Assembly: GCA_034440595.1 (NCBI GenBank) | Contig: JAWXCH010000526.1 | Span: 1 to 17,146 of the forward strand | DNA length: 17,146 nucleotides | Reading direction: 5' to 3' | From: JAWXCH01 sp034440595 | GTDB taxonomy: Bacteria; Planctomycetota; Planctomycetia; Pirellulales; JALHPA01 | Part shown: one piece after another, positions 6,615-14,325 of the stretch | Numbering within the stretch: position 1 is the stretch's first letter | Layout: each line of letters starts with the position of its first letter | Program-made: the position numbers and the translations under genes | The notes under the pieces: generated by a model | What the model was told of the DNA's origin: nothing | Seen by the model: only the letters and a program-made list of their open reading frames with translations | Database searches by the model: none

Positions 6615-7136
6615 GTGGATGACGAACGGAAACTTGACCCGAACAGGGTGGTGGCGCTGTACCACGACCATGCGGATGAGTTGCGTCGTTTTTTGCATGG
6701 GCTGCTGCGAAATGGCGATTTGGCGGCGGACGCACTTCAGGCGACTTTCACGAAGGCGATTGTGCAGGGGCACAACGTCGAGCCGGGTTCGCTGAAGAGT
6801 TGGTTGTTTACGGTGGCCTATCGCGAGGCAATGTTGATTCGCCGCAAGCAGGGTGTGGCCGACCGAGCGATTGAGCAGCGAAAGCTGATCGAGCAGGCGG
6901 GTAACACGAACAGTTTGCTGGATGCTGTTGGGATCCAGATTCGGCGGGAATCGATCGAACTGGTGCGGGCTGCCTTGCAGGAGTTGCCGGCAGAACAGTT
7001 GGAAGTGGTGCGGCGGCGGATATTTGAGGAGCAGAAGTTCGCCACGATTGCTGCCGATTTGTCGCTCCCCTTGGGAACTGTGTTGAGTCGAATGCAACTG
7101 GCACTAGGTAAGCTACGGAAAAAGTTGAGCAGTTAA
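6615..7136 (+). CDS. ECF-type RNA polymerase sigma factor
   Basis: The product (173 residues from GTG 6615) has the two-domain ECF layout. Region 2 spans about residues 12-78 (VVALYHDHADELRRFL, then ADALQATFTKAI and SLKSWLFTVAYREA), and region 4 about 118-170 (ALQELPAEQLEVVRRR, then the helix-turn-helix FATIAADLSLPLGTVLSRM). It should direct RNA polymerase to a small regulon, often including its own operon. The longer ORF starts at ATG 6543, but its first 24 residues look unlike sigma factor sequence and that ATG lies inside an inverted repeat, so I prefer GTG 6615 (or TTG 6609); no start has a strong Shine-Dalgarno sequence. The anti-sigma-like gene follows after 35 bp, which supports a sigma/anti-sigma pair. 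Planctomycetes carry many ECF factors linked to PSCyt-type genes. Confidence 0.85.
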   Translation: MDDERKLDPNRVVALYHDHADELRRFLHGLLRNGDLAADALQATFTKAIVQGHNVEPGSLKSWLFTVAYREAMLIRRKQGVADRAIEQRKLIEQAGNTNSLLDAVGIQIRRESIELVRAALQELPAEQLEVVRRRIFEEQKFATIAADLSLPLGTVLSRMQLALGKLRKKLSS

Positions 7137-7171
7137 AAATTTAGCAGTGACAATATAAGCCGTGACGAAAA

Positions 7172-7813
7172 ATGAATACTTTTGATCCAACGAATGACAA
7201 GCTACCAGGCGAAAAACTTGCCGGGCTGGAATGGCTGGCATTCCAGTATCTGAGCGACGAACTAACGCCCGCCGAGGCGTTGGTTTTTGAAGCGCGGATG
7301 GAGACCGATCAGGCAGCCCGTGAAGCGTTGGCTGCGGCGGTCGAATTGCAGCAGGGGGCGCTGGCGGTGCTGCGAGAGAGTCGTCCGTTGATTGTGCCGA
7401 GTCAATTTCCGGCGGCGGAGACATTCTCGCCATCGCAGGCTCGCTCTGAGCGAGGCTGGCGTCGTCATTTGAGCGGGATTTTCTCGGTTGCAGCGGCCTG
7501 TGCGATTTTGATCGTGCTGTTTCAGTATTGGCAAACGGGAAAAGTTTCAGAACTGCCGGGGGGTGCATCTTCTCCAGACGCTGCGGAAGTGGCCATGCTT
7601 TGGTCCAGTTTGCAGCAGCAGAATTCGGCTTCGCTTGAGTTGGATGCTGCGACACAACACTCTGCCACGAACGACGTCGCCTCGGCAGACATAAACCCTG
7701 AGACTATCTCCTCGGATTTTTTGGAGAACGATGTCGATCCACTGGTCACTCCCGATTGGATGGTGATTGCATTGCAACCAGAGACAGAACAATTGCCGAG
7801 TGATTCCAACTGA
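7172..7813 (+). CDS. Membrane-bound anti-sigma-factor-like protein
   Basis: The 213-residue product has a cytoplasmic helical N-terminal part (FQYLSDELTPAEALVFEARM, residues 24-43, then an Ala/Glu-rich helix to about 66) resembling the sigma-binding domain of planctomycete anti-sigma factors. One membrane helix follows at about 99-118 (LSGIFSVAAACAILIVLFQY), then a periplasmic tail of about 90 residues rich in Ser, Asp and Glu. The zinc-binding HxxxCxxC motif of classic ZAS anti-sigma factors is absent. Its position 35 bp after the ECF gene and its topology suggest that it holds the sigma factor at the membrane and releases it on an envelope signal. This role is inferred. The ATG 7172 lacks a clear Shine-Dalgarno sequence; the next gene starts 17 bp after the stop. 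Confidence 0.65.
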   Translation: MNTFDPTNDKLPGEKLAGLEWLAFQYLSDELTPAEALVFEARMETDQAAREALAAAVELQQGALAVLRESRPLIVPSQFPAAETFSPSQARSERGWRRHLSGIFSVAAACAILIVLFQYWQTGKVSELPGGASSPDAAEVAMLWSSLQQQNSASLELDAATQHSATNDVASADINPETISSDFLENDVDPLVTPDWMVIALQPETEQLPSDSN

Positions 7814-7830
7814 CAACAATAGACAATCAT

Positions 7831-8544
7831 ATGCACTATTACACTTTTCTCAAATCGTTGGTAGCGGTCGCGTTGCTCGGTTTGGTACTGCCGCTAGCAA
7901 CTGGCGAGAAGCTTACACCTCGCAGTGCCAATGCGCAAGGTGCCAATGCGCAAGTTGCAGCGGAGAAAGCACCGGCTGCGGCAAACCGTGCTGACTCAGC
8001 GAAAGCGCGTGATGCCGTGAACGCCATTACGCCCGCGGAAGAGCAGGAGGCGCAGCATTTCGTTGAGTTGCATCACCGCGAGTTGCTTGATGTTTTAAAA
8101 CAGCTCAAGCGAATGGACCGCAAGGAGTATCGCAAAGCGGTTCGCGAGCTATTTGATACCAGCGAGCATTTTTCGACGATGCAGCAAAAGGATCCGGCGC
8201 GTTACTCGCTCTCGCTGGAGCTTTGGAAGGTCCGATCGCGGATTCGCCTGCTGACGGCTCGTGCCAGTCTGTCAGATAATAAAGACTACGTTGACGAGCT
8301 GCGGAAGGAGCTATTGCAGGAAGTCGCCGCGCAAAAACAAGTGGTCGCCATGGATCTGCAACGTACTGAGAGTCGAGCGCGTAAATTGAAGGCGACCCAG
8401 CAGCGGCTGGAGAGCGAAGGGGATAGCAAGATCGAAACACAACTCAACAAGCTGACACGCGAGATTGAACAAGCCAGACGCAATCGGATCCCGGCCAGTG
8501 CAGCCAAACCGAACAGTGACAAGCAACTTCCTGTGCAGCAGTAG
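7831..8544 (+). CDS. Secreted Ala/Gln-rich coiled-coil protein
   Basis: The 237-residue product has a Sec signal peptide (hydrophobic 10-24) followed by an Ala-rich linker. A long, highly charged, all-helical region fills about residues 65-215 (HRELLDVLKQLKRMDRKEYRKAVRELF, a DELRKELLQEVAAQKQVV segment and NKLTREIEQARRN), probably coiled coil, and a disordered Pro/Gln tail ends it. A 15-bp tandem repeat (7925-7954) encodes the duplicated ANAQ motif in the linker. I recognise no named family. Exported helical proteins are common beside planctomycete ECF sigma genes and could sense or scaffold the envelope complex. Gaps of 17 bp to the anti-sigma-like gene and 59 bp to the PSCyt gene favour one operon. 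Confidence 0.65.
   Translation: MHYYTFLKSLVAVALLGLVLPLATGEKLTPRSANAQGANAQVAAEKAPAAANRADSAKARDAVNAITPAEEQEAQHFVELHHRELLDVLKQLKRMDRKEYRKAVRELFDTSEHFSTMQQKDPARYSLSLELWKVRSRIRLLTARASLSDNKDYVDELRKELLQEVAAQKQVVAMDLQRTESRARKLKATQQRLESEGDSKIETQLNKLTREIEQARRNRIPASAAKPNSDKQLPVQQ
7925..7954 (+). repeat. Exact 15-bp tandem duplication in coding sequence
   Basis: The unit gtgccaatgcgcaag occurs twice without a gap, adding five residues (an extra ANAQ-type motif) to the linker behind the signal peptide and keeping the frame. It is probably a recent slippage product and may vary between strains. Confidence 0.7.
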
Positions 8545-8564
8545 TTACGGATTGGATAGCCCAT

Positions 8565-8580
8565 AAACGTGTACACGTTT
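8565..8580. promoter_or_regulatory. Perfect 16-bp palindrome aaacgtgtacacgttt
   Basis: The sequence is fully self-complementary and lies in the 59-bp gap before the PSCyt gene, 8 bp upstream of a possible Shine-Dalgarno region (AGGGAATGAG, ending at the ATG 8604). Perfect palindromes of this length with a GTAC core are typical of operators for dimeric helix-turn-helix regulators. I saw no second copy in the window and no adjacent regulator other than the sigma/anti-sigma pair. As RNA it would make a weak hairpin because no loop is spared. Confidence 0.4.
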
Positions 8581-8603
8581 CAACTTGATCGCTAGGGAAT
8601 GAG

Positions 8604-10811
8604 ATGAAAATATACTGCCTCACTTCGCTAGTTTCTGCGACACGGATATTCGCGATACTTTCGGTTTTGATGCTCATGGGAGAGGCACAAGGGGCAGCTC
8701 CGCTTGAACCAATCAGCAAACGGCTTGCAACGGCACAAGAAACGACTACACCCGCAGATGCAATCGGCGAGATTCCCGATTTTCAGCGGCATGTGACGCC
8801 ACTGCTCGGGCGGCTCGGTTGCAATGGTCGCGCCTGCCACGGTTCGTTTCAAGGCCAAGGAGGCTTTCAGCTTTCGCTGTTTGGCTACGACTTCAAAAAG
8901 GACTTTGCGGCCATCACCGAAAAAGATTCGGGGCGAGTGGACAAGAAGAAGCCTGCTAGTAGCTTGTTGCTGCAAAAGCCGACCCTGCGCGTGGAACACG
9001 AAGGTGGCCAGCGGATGCCCCGCGATGGTTGGGAGTATCAGGTCCTAAAGCGCTGGATTGAAGGTGGTGCGAAACCTGCAGAGGCCAAAAGCGCCACGCT
9101 GACGCGGCTGGAAGTTACCCCGCATGAAATTATCTTTGGTAAAACGACCGAGCAGCAATCGTTGAAGATTGTGGCGCATTGGTCCGATGGCTCGAGTGAA
9201 GATGTGACACCGATTTCTCGCTTTCGTAGCAATGATGATTCGATTGCCAAGATCGATGAGCATGGCGTGATTACTTCAACCGACTCTGGAGACACGCATG
9301 TCGTCGTCTTCTACGATTCCGGCGTGGTGCCGATTCCGGTAATCTTGCCTTATTCGCAACAAGTGAAGGAGAACTATCCGGCGGTGCCTACACCGACCGA
9401 GATTGACTCACTGGTCGTAGACAAGCTCAAGAAGCTGGGTGTGGTCCCTTCTGAGCTATCAAGCGATGAGGACTTTTTACGCCGCGTCAGCCTCGACCTG
9501 ACTGGCACACTGCCGGCTGCCGACGAAATCAAGTCGTTTTTGGCCGATACTTCGAAAGACAAACGGGATCGCAAGATCGACGAGTTGCTTTCTCGACCGG
9601 CCTATGCCGACTGGTGGGCGACACGCATCTGCGATCTCACTGGCAATAATCCAGTTCCCTTGAACAACGTGATTTTTCCTGCCGCCGAAGAATGGTTCTA
9701 TTGGGTGAAACACCGCGTCGAGCAGAACGTTCCTTACGATCAGATAGTGAGCGGTATCGTTCTGAGCCAAAGTCGAACCAAAGGTCAGAGCTTCGTCGAA
9801 TATTGTAAAGAAACTGCAAAACAGTACGGGCCAAACAAGAGTCGAGACTTCGCCGATCGTGACAACATGCCTCATTATTGGGCGCGAAAGAATTTTCGAC
9901 TGCCCGACGACCGCGCGATGGGGTTTGCCTATTCGTTTATGGGGCAGCAGATTCAGTGCGCGCAGTGTCACAAGCATCCATTCGACCGATGGACGAAGCA
10001 GGACTTTGATGAATTCAAGCCGTTCTTTGCGCGGGTTGAATTTGGTTCCAATCCTCAGGCCGCAGATGAGGCAAAAGAATTGCTTGCGACCCTGGATATG
10101 AAGATCGACGCCAAAAGCAACCTCCAAATGGTCCGCCAAAAGTTACGGCCACTTTTACTCGAGGGACAGGCGGTTCCGCTTACGGAAGTGTACGTTGTTC
10201 CGCCAGGAGGTAAAGCTGAGTTGAAAAAGCAAGCCTCCAATGTCACCGGCAAAAAAAAGCCAGTTTCGCCTCAGTTCGGTCGAGTACTGGGTGGCGAAAA
10301 GGTCGATCTGTCCAAAGTCGAGGATCCGCGCACGATAGTCGTCGATTGGCTGAAAAACGAACCGAAACATTACTTGGCGCGAGCCTTCGTTAATCGCGTA
10401 TGGGCCAATTACTTCCACGTCGGAATTGTCCATCCCACGGATGACATGAACCTGGCTAATCCACCCAGCAACGCTCCATTGCTAGACTACCTAACCGAAG
10501 GTTTTGTAAAACACAACTACGACATGAAATGGCTGCACCGCGAGATTTGTCGGAGTCAAACGTATCAGCTCTCGTGGAAACCGAATGATACCAACAAGCG
10601 CGATTCGCGCAATTTCAGCCATGCAATTCCGCGACGCATGCCTGCCGAAGTTGCCTATGACGCGGTGAATACTGCGACTTTGGCCACGCCGACCGATGCA
10701 CTGAAGGAAATTGAAAAGCGTTACATCAGTTTGGCCAGTACCCTCGTTACCAGCAAAGGCAACGCCAAGGGATTTTACGCCGGCCATATTTGGAAAGCCC
10801 GCACGCATTAG
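8604..10811 (+). CDS. PSCyt1 / DUF1549 / DUF1553 cytochrome-like surface protein, frameshifted
   Basis: This 735-codon reading frame encodes most of a planctomycete cytochrome-like protein. In order it shows an N-terminal signal sequence (hydrophobic 14-25), a PSCyt1 heme-like motif C73-NGRA-C78-H79 with a possible Met ligand at 138, a bacterial Ig-like (Big2) domain at about 166-247, DUF1549/PSCyt2 at about 265-470 with a true heme-c motif C452-AQ-C455-H456, and DUF1553/PSD1 from about 570. These proteins are exported and predicted to bind heme; their reaction is unknown. The start has AGGGA about 6 nt upstream. The frame ends at TAG 10809-10811 with GHIWKARTH, unlike the family. The true continuation lies one base later, from ATA 10786, so one extra base near 10784-10785 (or two lost) has split a gene of about 925 codons. 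The frameshift may be real or a sequencing error. Confidence 0.8.
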   Translation: MKIYCLTSLVSATRIFAILSVLMLMGEAQGAAPLEPISKRLATAQETTTPADAIGEIPDFQRHVTPLLGRLGCNGRACHGSFQGQGGFQLSLFGYDFKKDFAAITEKDSGRVDKKKPASSLLLQKPTLRVEHEGGQRMPRDGWEYQVLKRWIEGGAKPAEAKSATLTRLEVTPHEIIFGKTTEQQSLKIVAHWSDGSSEDVTPISRFRSNDDSIAKIDEHGVITSTDSGDTHVVVFYDSGVVPIPVILPYSQQVKENYPAVPTPTEIDSLVVDKLKKLGVVPSELSSDEDFLRRVSLDLTGTLPAADEIKSFLADTSKDKRDRKIDELLSRPAYADWWATRICDLTGNNPVPLNNVIFPAAEEWFYWVKHRVEQNVPYDQIVSGIVLSQSRTKGQSFVEYCKETAKQYGPNKSRDFADRDNMPHYWARKNFRLPDDRAMGFAYSFMGQQIQCAQCHKHPFDRWTKQDFDEFKPFFARVEFGSNPQAADEAKELLATLDMKIDAKSNLQMVRQKLRPLLLEGQAVPLTEVYVVPPGGKAELKKQASNVTGKKKPVSPQFGRVLGGEKVDLSKVEDPRTIVVDWLKNEPKHYLARAFVNRVWANYFHVGIVHPTDDMNLANPPSNAPLLDYLTEGFVKHNYDMKWLHREICRSQTYQLSWKPNDTNKRDSRNFSHAIPRRMPAEVAYDAVNTATLATPTDALKEIEKRYISLASTLVTSKGNAKGFYAGHIWKARTH

Positions 10812-11382
10812 CAACTGTGACTGTGAACGCTCTGCCGAACCGAGTTTGCTGCAGACACTTTTTTTGCAGAATGATCAGGAAACTATGTCGCTTATTGAAC
10901 GACCTGACGGTTGGGTCAGTCAGGTTGTCAAAAGTCTGACCAATGCCGAACTTGCTGGAGAGAGCGGTACAGAAAGCCGCTCGGCGCTGACTGAGCAATT
11001 GCAATCCGAGAAGAACAAAATCGAGGATTCACGAGATCGCCTGGCAAAGCTAAAAAAAGAAGCAAATCCAGCCAAGCAGCCGAAGATTGATCAACTGGAA
11101 ACTCGCTTCAAACGACAGCAGGAGTTGATTGCAAAAATTCAGAAACAGATTGATACGCTGCCTCCCGAGAAACAAATTGCGATCTCCGAATTAGATCTCT
11201 CCGACGATGTACTGGAAAACACCATCACCGAGGCCTACTTGAGAACGCTCAGCCGCAAACCCACCGAAAGCGAATTGAACCGCGTGCGACAACACCTGGA
11301 CGAAAGTCCGTCACTCAGAGCGGGACTGCGCGACCTGATATGGGCCTTGATCAATACCAAGGAATTCATAGTCAATCGGTAA
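10786..11382 (+). pseudogene. Displaced C-terminal part of the DUF1553 protein
   Basis: In the frame one base downstream of the main PSCyt frame the family sequence resumes exactly: IFGKPARISNCDCERS, then EPSLLQTLFLQND and IERPDGWVSQVV. All are typical of the end of DUF1553/PSD1. A charged coiled-coil segment follows (about 10990-11180, rich in Lys, Glu and Gln), then the terminal helices with LRTLSRKPTESELNRVRQHL and ALINTKEFIVNR, also typical for the family. The frame opens at ATG 10711, but residues before 10786 read as nonsense. Taken alone this piece has no signal peptide and would stay in the cytoplasm, so it is best regarded as the lost C-terminus of the preceding gene. ATG 10885 is an internal start candidate. 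Confidence 0.75.
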
Positions 11383-11435
11383 TTACCGGCAGTCGAACTT
11401 CCAACCGTGTTTCTGTACTTGAAGGATGATGCATA

Positions 11436-12728
11436 ATGGCCATTAGAACTCTTTGCGATGGCGTCAAGAGGCGCGATTTTCTCAAGGCGGGAGTTCTCGG
11501 TGGAGCGGGGCTCTCATTGGAGAACTTCCTTCGATTGTCCAAAGCCGGAGAAGTACGTCCGGCCAAAGCGACTAGTGCCATCTTCATGATGCTGACCGGT
11601 GGGCCTTCGCATCTGGATACGTTTGATATGAAGCCCGACGGGGCTAGCGAAAACCGGGGCGAGTTCAAACCGATTTCAACCAATGTGCCCGGCATTGAGA
11701 TCAGCGAACTTTTGCCGAAGCTCTCACAATGTGCGGACAAGTTCGCTCTGCTGCGCGGAGTGAGTCATACTCAGGCTGCGCATCCGCTGGGTATTCAGTA
11801 CCTGTGCACCGGAAATCAACCGGTCCCTTCGTTGCAGTTTCCTGGATACGGCGCCGTGGTGAGCAAGGAGTTGCCCGGCCCATCTGACCTGCCAGGATTT
11901 GTAGCGATTCCCAGCACGCCTGAGTCTGCTGGCTATTTGGGAGTGCAGTATGCCCCGCTGCAAACGAACTCAACTCCCAAGGTAGGCAAGCCTTACTCAG
12001 TGCGGGGCCTGTCATTGGCCAACGGTCTAACGGTGACCGACGTCCACAAGCGAACGCAGTTGCTCCACGATCTGGATACCAAGTTTGACCGGATCGAGAA
12101 AAGCAACGATCTGGTTCGCGGGCTGAATGAGTTTGCACAGCAGGCACATGATATTGTCGGATCGCCTCGTTCGCGCGAGGCTTTTGATATCAGTCGAGAG
12201 CCGCGCGCCGTTGCCGAGTCCTTTGGAGAAACGGCATTTGGTCAAAGTTGCCTGTTGGCCACGCGCCTGGTTGAGGCAGGAGTCCGATTCGTCACAGTTA
12301 CTTACGGCGGTTGGGATACTCACAGCAATAACTTTAAGACACTGAAAGGTGGCCAGGTCGGCGCACTCGATGCTGGTCTGGCGGCCCTGTTTACCACACT
12401 GAGCGAACGTGGTTTACTTGATTCCACAGCCGTCTATGTGACTGGCGAATTTGGCCGCACTCCAAAGATTAACCCACGCAGCGGGCGCGACCACTGGCCG
12501 CGAGCCATGTTCTCTATTCTGGCAGGTGGCGGAATCCGTGGAGGTCAGGTCTACGGTGCCAGCGACAAGAATGGCATGGGGCCGGACGCAGAAGCGATTA
12601 CGCCCGACCACGTCGCCGCGACGTTCTACCACTGCCTGGGAATCGATTCGACCAAGGAGTATCATACTTCCAGTGGCCGTCCGGTGATGATTTTGCGCGA
12701 AGGGACCGTGCTCGAGAAGCTGTTCTAA
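11436..12728 (+). CDS. Tat-exported DUF1501 protein
   Basis: The 430-residue product begins with a twin-arginine signal, K-RRDFLKAG (11-19), followed by a weakly hydrophobic Gly/Ala stretch. It carries the DUF1501 core: FMMLTGGPSHLDTFDMKP near residues 50-67, the SHTQAAHP segment, YGGWDTHSNN and GEFGRTPKINPRSGRDHWP. The fold is related to the alkaline phosphatase/sulfatase superfamily, with conserved Asp and His residues suited to metal binding, though the substrate is not established. DUF1501 genes regularly sit directly downstream of DUF1549/DUF1553 genes in planctomycetes, as here (53-bp gap), which suggests they form one exported system. The ATG 11436 has AAGGA about 9 nt upstream. The C-terminus (MILREGTVLEKLF) is complete. 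No terminator is obvious after the stop. Confidence 0.85.
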   Translation: MAIRTLCDGVKRRDFLKAGVLGGAGLSLENFLRLSKAGEVRPAKATSAIFMMLTGGPSHLDTFDMKPDGASENRGEFKPISTNVPGIEISELLPKLSQCADKFALLRGVSHTQAAHPLGIQYLCTGNQPVPSLQFPGYGAVVSKELPGPSDLPGFVAIPSTPESAGYLGVQYAPLQTNSTPKVGKPYSVRGLSLANGLTVTDVHKRTQLLHDLDTKFDRIEKSNDLVRGLNEFAQQAHDIVGSPRSREAFDISREPRAVAESFGETAFGQSCLLATRLVEAGVRFVTVTYGGWDTHSNNFKTLKGGQVGALDAGLAALFTTLSERGLLDSTAVYVTGEFGRTPKINPRSGRDHWPRAMFSILAGGGIRGGQVYGASDKNGMGPDAEAITPDHVAATFYHCLGIDSTKEYHTSSGRPVMILREGTVLEKLF

Positions 12729-12972
12729 GTCGCCATTCGGGTTTGTCTCCATCAGAAACGCCGTTCAAGATGGGCATTCTGTGCGGGACTTTGCCAGCAA
12801 AGCGGTCGACATAACCGCTCACAAAGTTAAACTCGTCCGGCGCAAAGCGAATCTTCGGACAGTTGCCCCTCTTTTGCCGAATAAGTCTTACTAGCACTGT
12901 TTACTGTGGTAAACGCTGCCCCCCCCAGCCCGCGATCCCACCGGCAATTCTCTGGCAGAGCGAACCGTATCG

Positions 12973-14307
12973 ATGCATGCGCACCCGCAATTGAAATTGG
13001 CCGATTTGGAAGTTGAAGAACAGCCGGCTGTCGCCGCGCAGCCTTTAGGAGAAACCGGTGCTTCTCTAACCATAACGGCGGCACCCAAGGCAAGGCGCGA
13101 GAACTTCATTCCCATCCGAGTGGCACAGCTTGTAGAACTGCTCTCAGAACGAGCAGAGCTGTCGCAACATGAATCGCGGCAGTTCGCAGAATTCTGCCGG
13201 CTAATCACGGTGACTTACCACCATGCATTCCACGAGGAACTGGAACAGTTGAAGTCGGCTTATGCAGCGGTCGATCCTGATTCGGACACCGTGAGCCTGA
13301 ATGAGCCAACGGCAGAGGAACTCGAAGTTTCCTCCAATCAGTTTTTTGATCGCACGATGTGGCTGTTGGAGCGCGCGAATTTTCGCCGACTTTCGCCAAC
13401 CGAAATTCAAGAGGCGGTCAAGTCGATTGGAGAGCTTGGCCTACGTATTGAACTGAACTTTGAAGTTTTCGCACGGCTGGAGGTTTACGTCCGCGGCGAC
13501 ATCTCGCAGCGGCGCTGGAAACGCTCTTGGAAGCAGTGGCTCCGCAGAGTTCCGACCGATATACCGGCCTATGAACGCCTGGCGATGGTCTTTCGCCTGC
13601 AAGACCACGAACGTCTAGGAGCAGAGGCCAACCCGCGAGTGATCCATCTTAAGTTGTTTAAGAACGTCCCCAAGATGGACCTGGAGATGCTACTGCCAGG
13701 CGCGATCATTCGCATGTCGCTGCTCGACCGGATCAAGATATTCGTGCCGACGGTCTCTGGCCTGGCGATCAGCGGCTGGAAACTACTCCAAGGGGCACTG
13801 ACGCTAGCCGCAACAGGCGTTTATGGCATGCTCGGCCTGGCCGGCATGCTGGGAGGCACCGTCGGCTACGGCGTGAAATCGTTCATCGGTTATCAACGGA
13901 CGATTCAAAAGTATCAACTGAATTTGACCAAACGGCTCTATTTCCAGAATCTCGACAACAACGCCGGGGTGCTGTTTCGACTGATCAATGAAGCCGAAGA
14001 GCAGGAATGCCGCGAGGCGATTCTGGCGTATTACTTTCTGCGCTGGCGCACTGATGGCGTGGCAAAACCATCCACCTCCTGCGAGCTGGATCGCACGATC
14101 GAGCAGTTCATCCGCAGCCAAATCGGCTGTGATGTGGATTTTGAAGTCTCGGACGCTTTGCAGAAGTTGCAACGGCTAGGACTGGTCGATTACCATACTG
14201 CTGGCAGCAAAACTGCCGGAACCTGGCAAGCAGTTTCGCTGGATGTCGCGATTACACGACTCTCGCAACGCTGGTCGACCGCATTCGAATCCGCCAAGGC
14301 TGCCTAA
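12973..14307 (+). CDS. TMEM143/DUF3754-like membrane protein
   Basis: The 444-residue product matches the layout of the TMEM143/DUF3754 family. A soluble helical N-terminal half leads to the family signature: PAYERLAMVFRLQD (199-211), VIHLKLFKNVPKMDLEMLLPG (223-243) and IRMSLLDRIKIFVPT (246-260). Two hydrophobic segments follow (about 258-276 and 279-300, Gly-rich), then a region typical of the family (QKYQLNLTKRLYFQNLDNN, 312-330) and a C-terminal domain of about 110 residues that may be winged-helix-like. Family members occur in mitochondria and scattered bacteria, and their biochemical role is unknown. The ATG 12973 lacks a good Shine-Dalgarno sequence, so the poorly conserved first 40 residues are uncertain. 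The gene is monocistronic and converges on the MFS gene with an 18-bp gap. Confidence 0.75.
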   Translation: MHAHPQLKLADLEVEEQPAVAAQPLGETGASLTITAAPKARRENFIPIRVAQLVELLSERAELSQHESRQFAEFCRLITVTYHHAFHEELEQLKSAYAAVDPDSDTVSLNEPTAEELEVSSNQFFDRTMWLLERANFRRLSPTEIQEAVKSIGELGLRIELNFEVFARLEVYVRGDISQRRWKRSWKQWLRRVPTDIPAYERLAMVFRLQDHERLGAEANPRVIHLKLFKNVPKMDLEMLLPGAIIRMSLLDRIKIFVPTVSGLAISGWKLLQGALTLAATGVYGMLGLAGMLGGTVGYGVKSFIGYQRTIQKYQLNLTKRLYFQNLDNNAGVLFRLINEAEEQECREAILAYYFLRWRTDGVAKPSTSCELDRTIEQFIRSQIGCDVDFEVSDALQKLQRLGLVDYHTAGSKTAGTWQAVSLDVAITRLSQRWSTAFESAKAA

Positions 14308-14325
14308 GGCAAACATCAGGCGGAA

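Noticed and set aside
9477..10139. 220-codon minus-strand ORF
   Set aside because: It is fully antisense to the DUF1549 region, whose heme motif and family blocks are clear on the plus strand.
10781..10791. Programmed +1 frameshift site in the PSCyt gene
   Set aside because: No classical slippery codon, rare-codon or stop-codon context or stimulatory structure is visible at the junction; an indel is simpler.
12598..12897. 99-codon minus-strand ORF overlapping the DUF1501 3' end
   Set aside because: Its first 57 residues fall in the intergenic gap and look somewhat protein-like (IRFAPDEFNFVSGYVDRF), so it might be a gene remnant. However, the rest is antisense to DUF1501 and no family was recognised.
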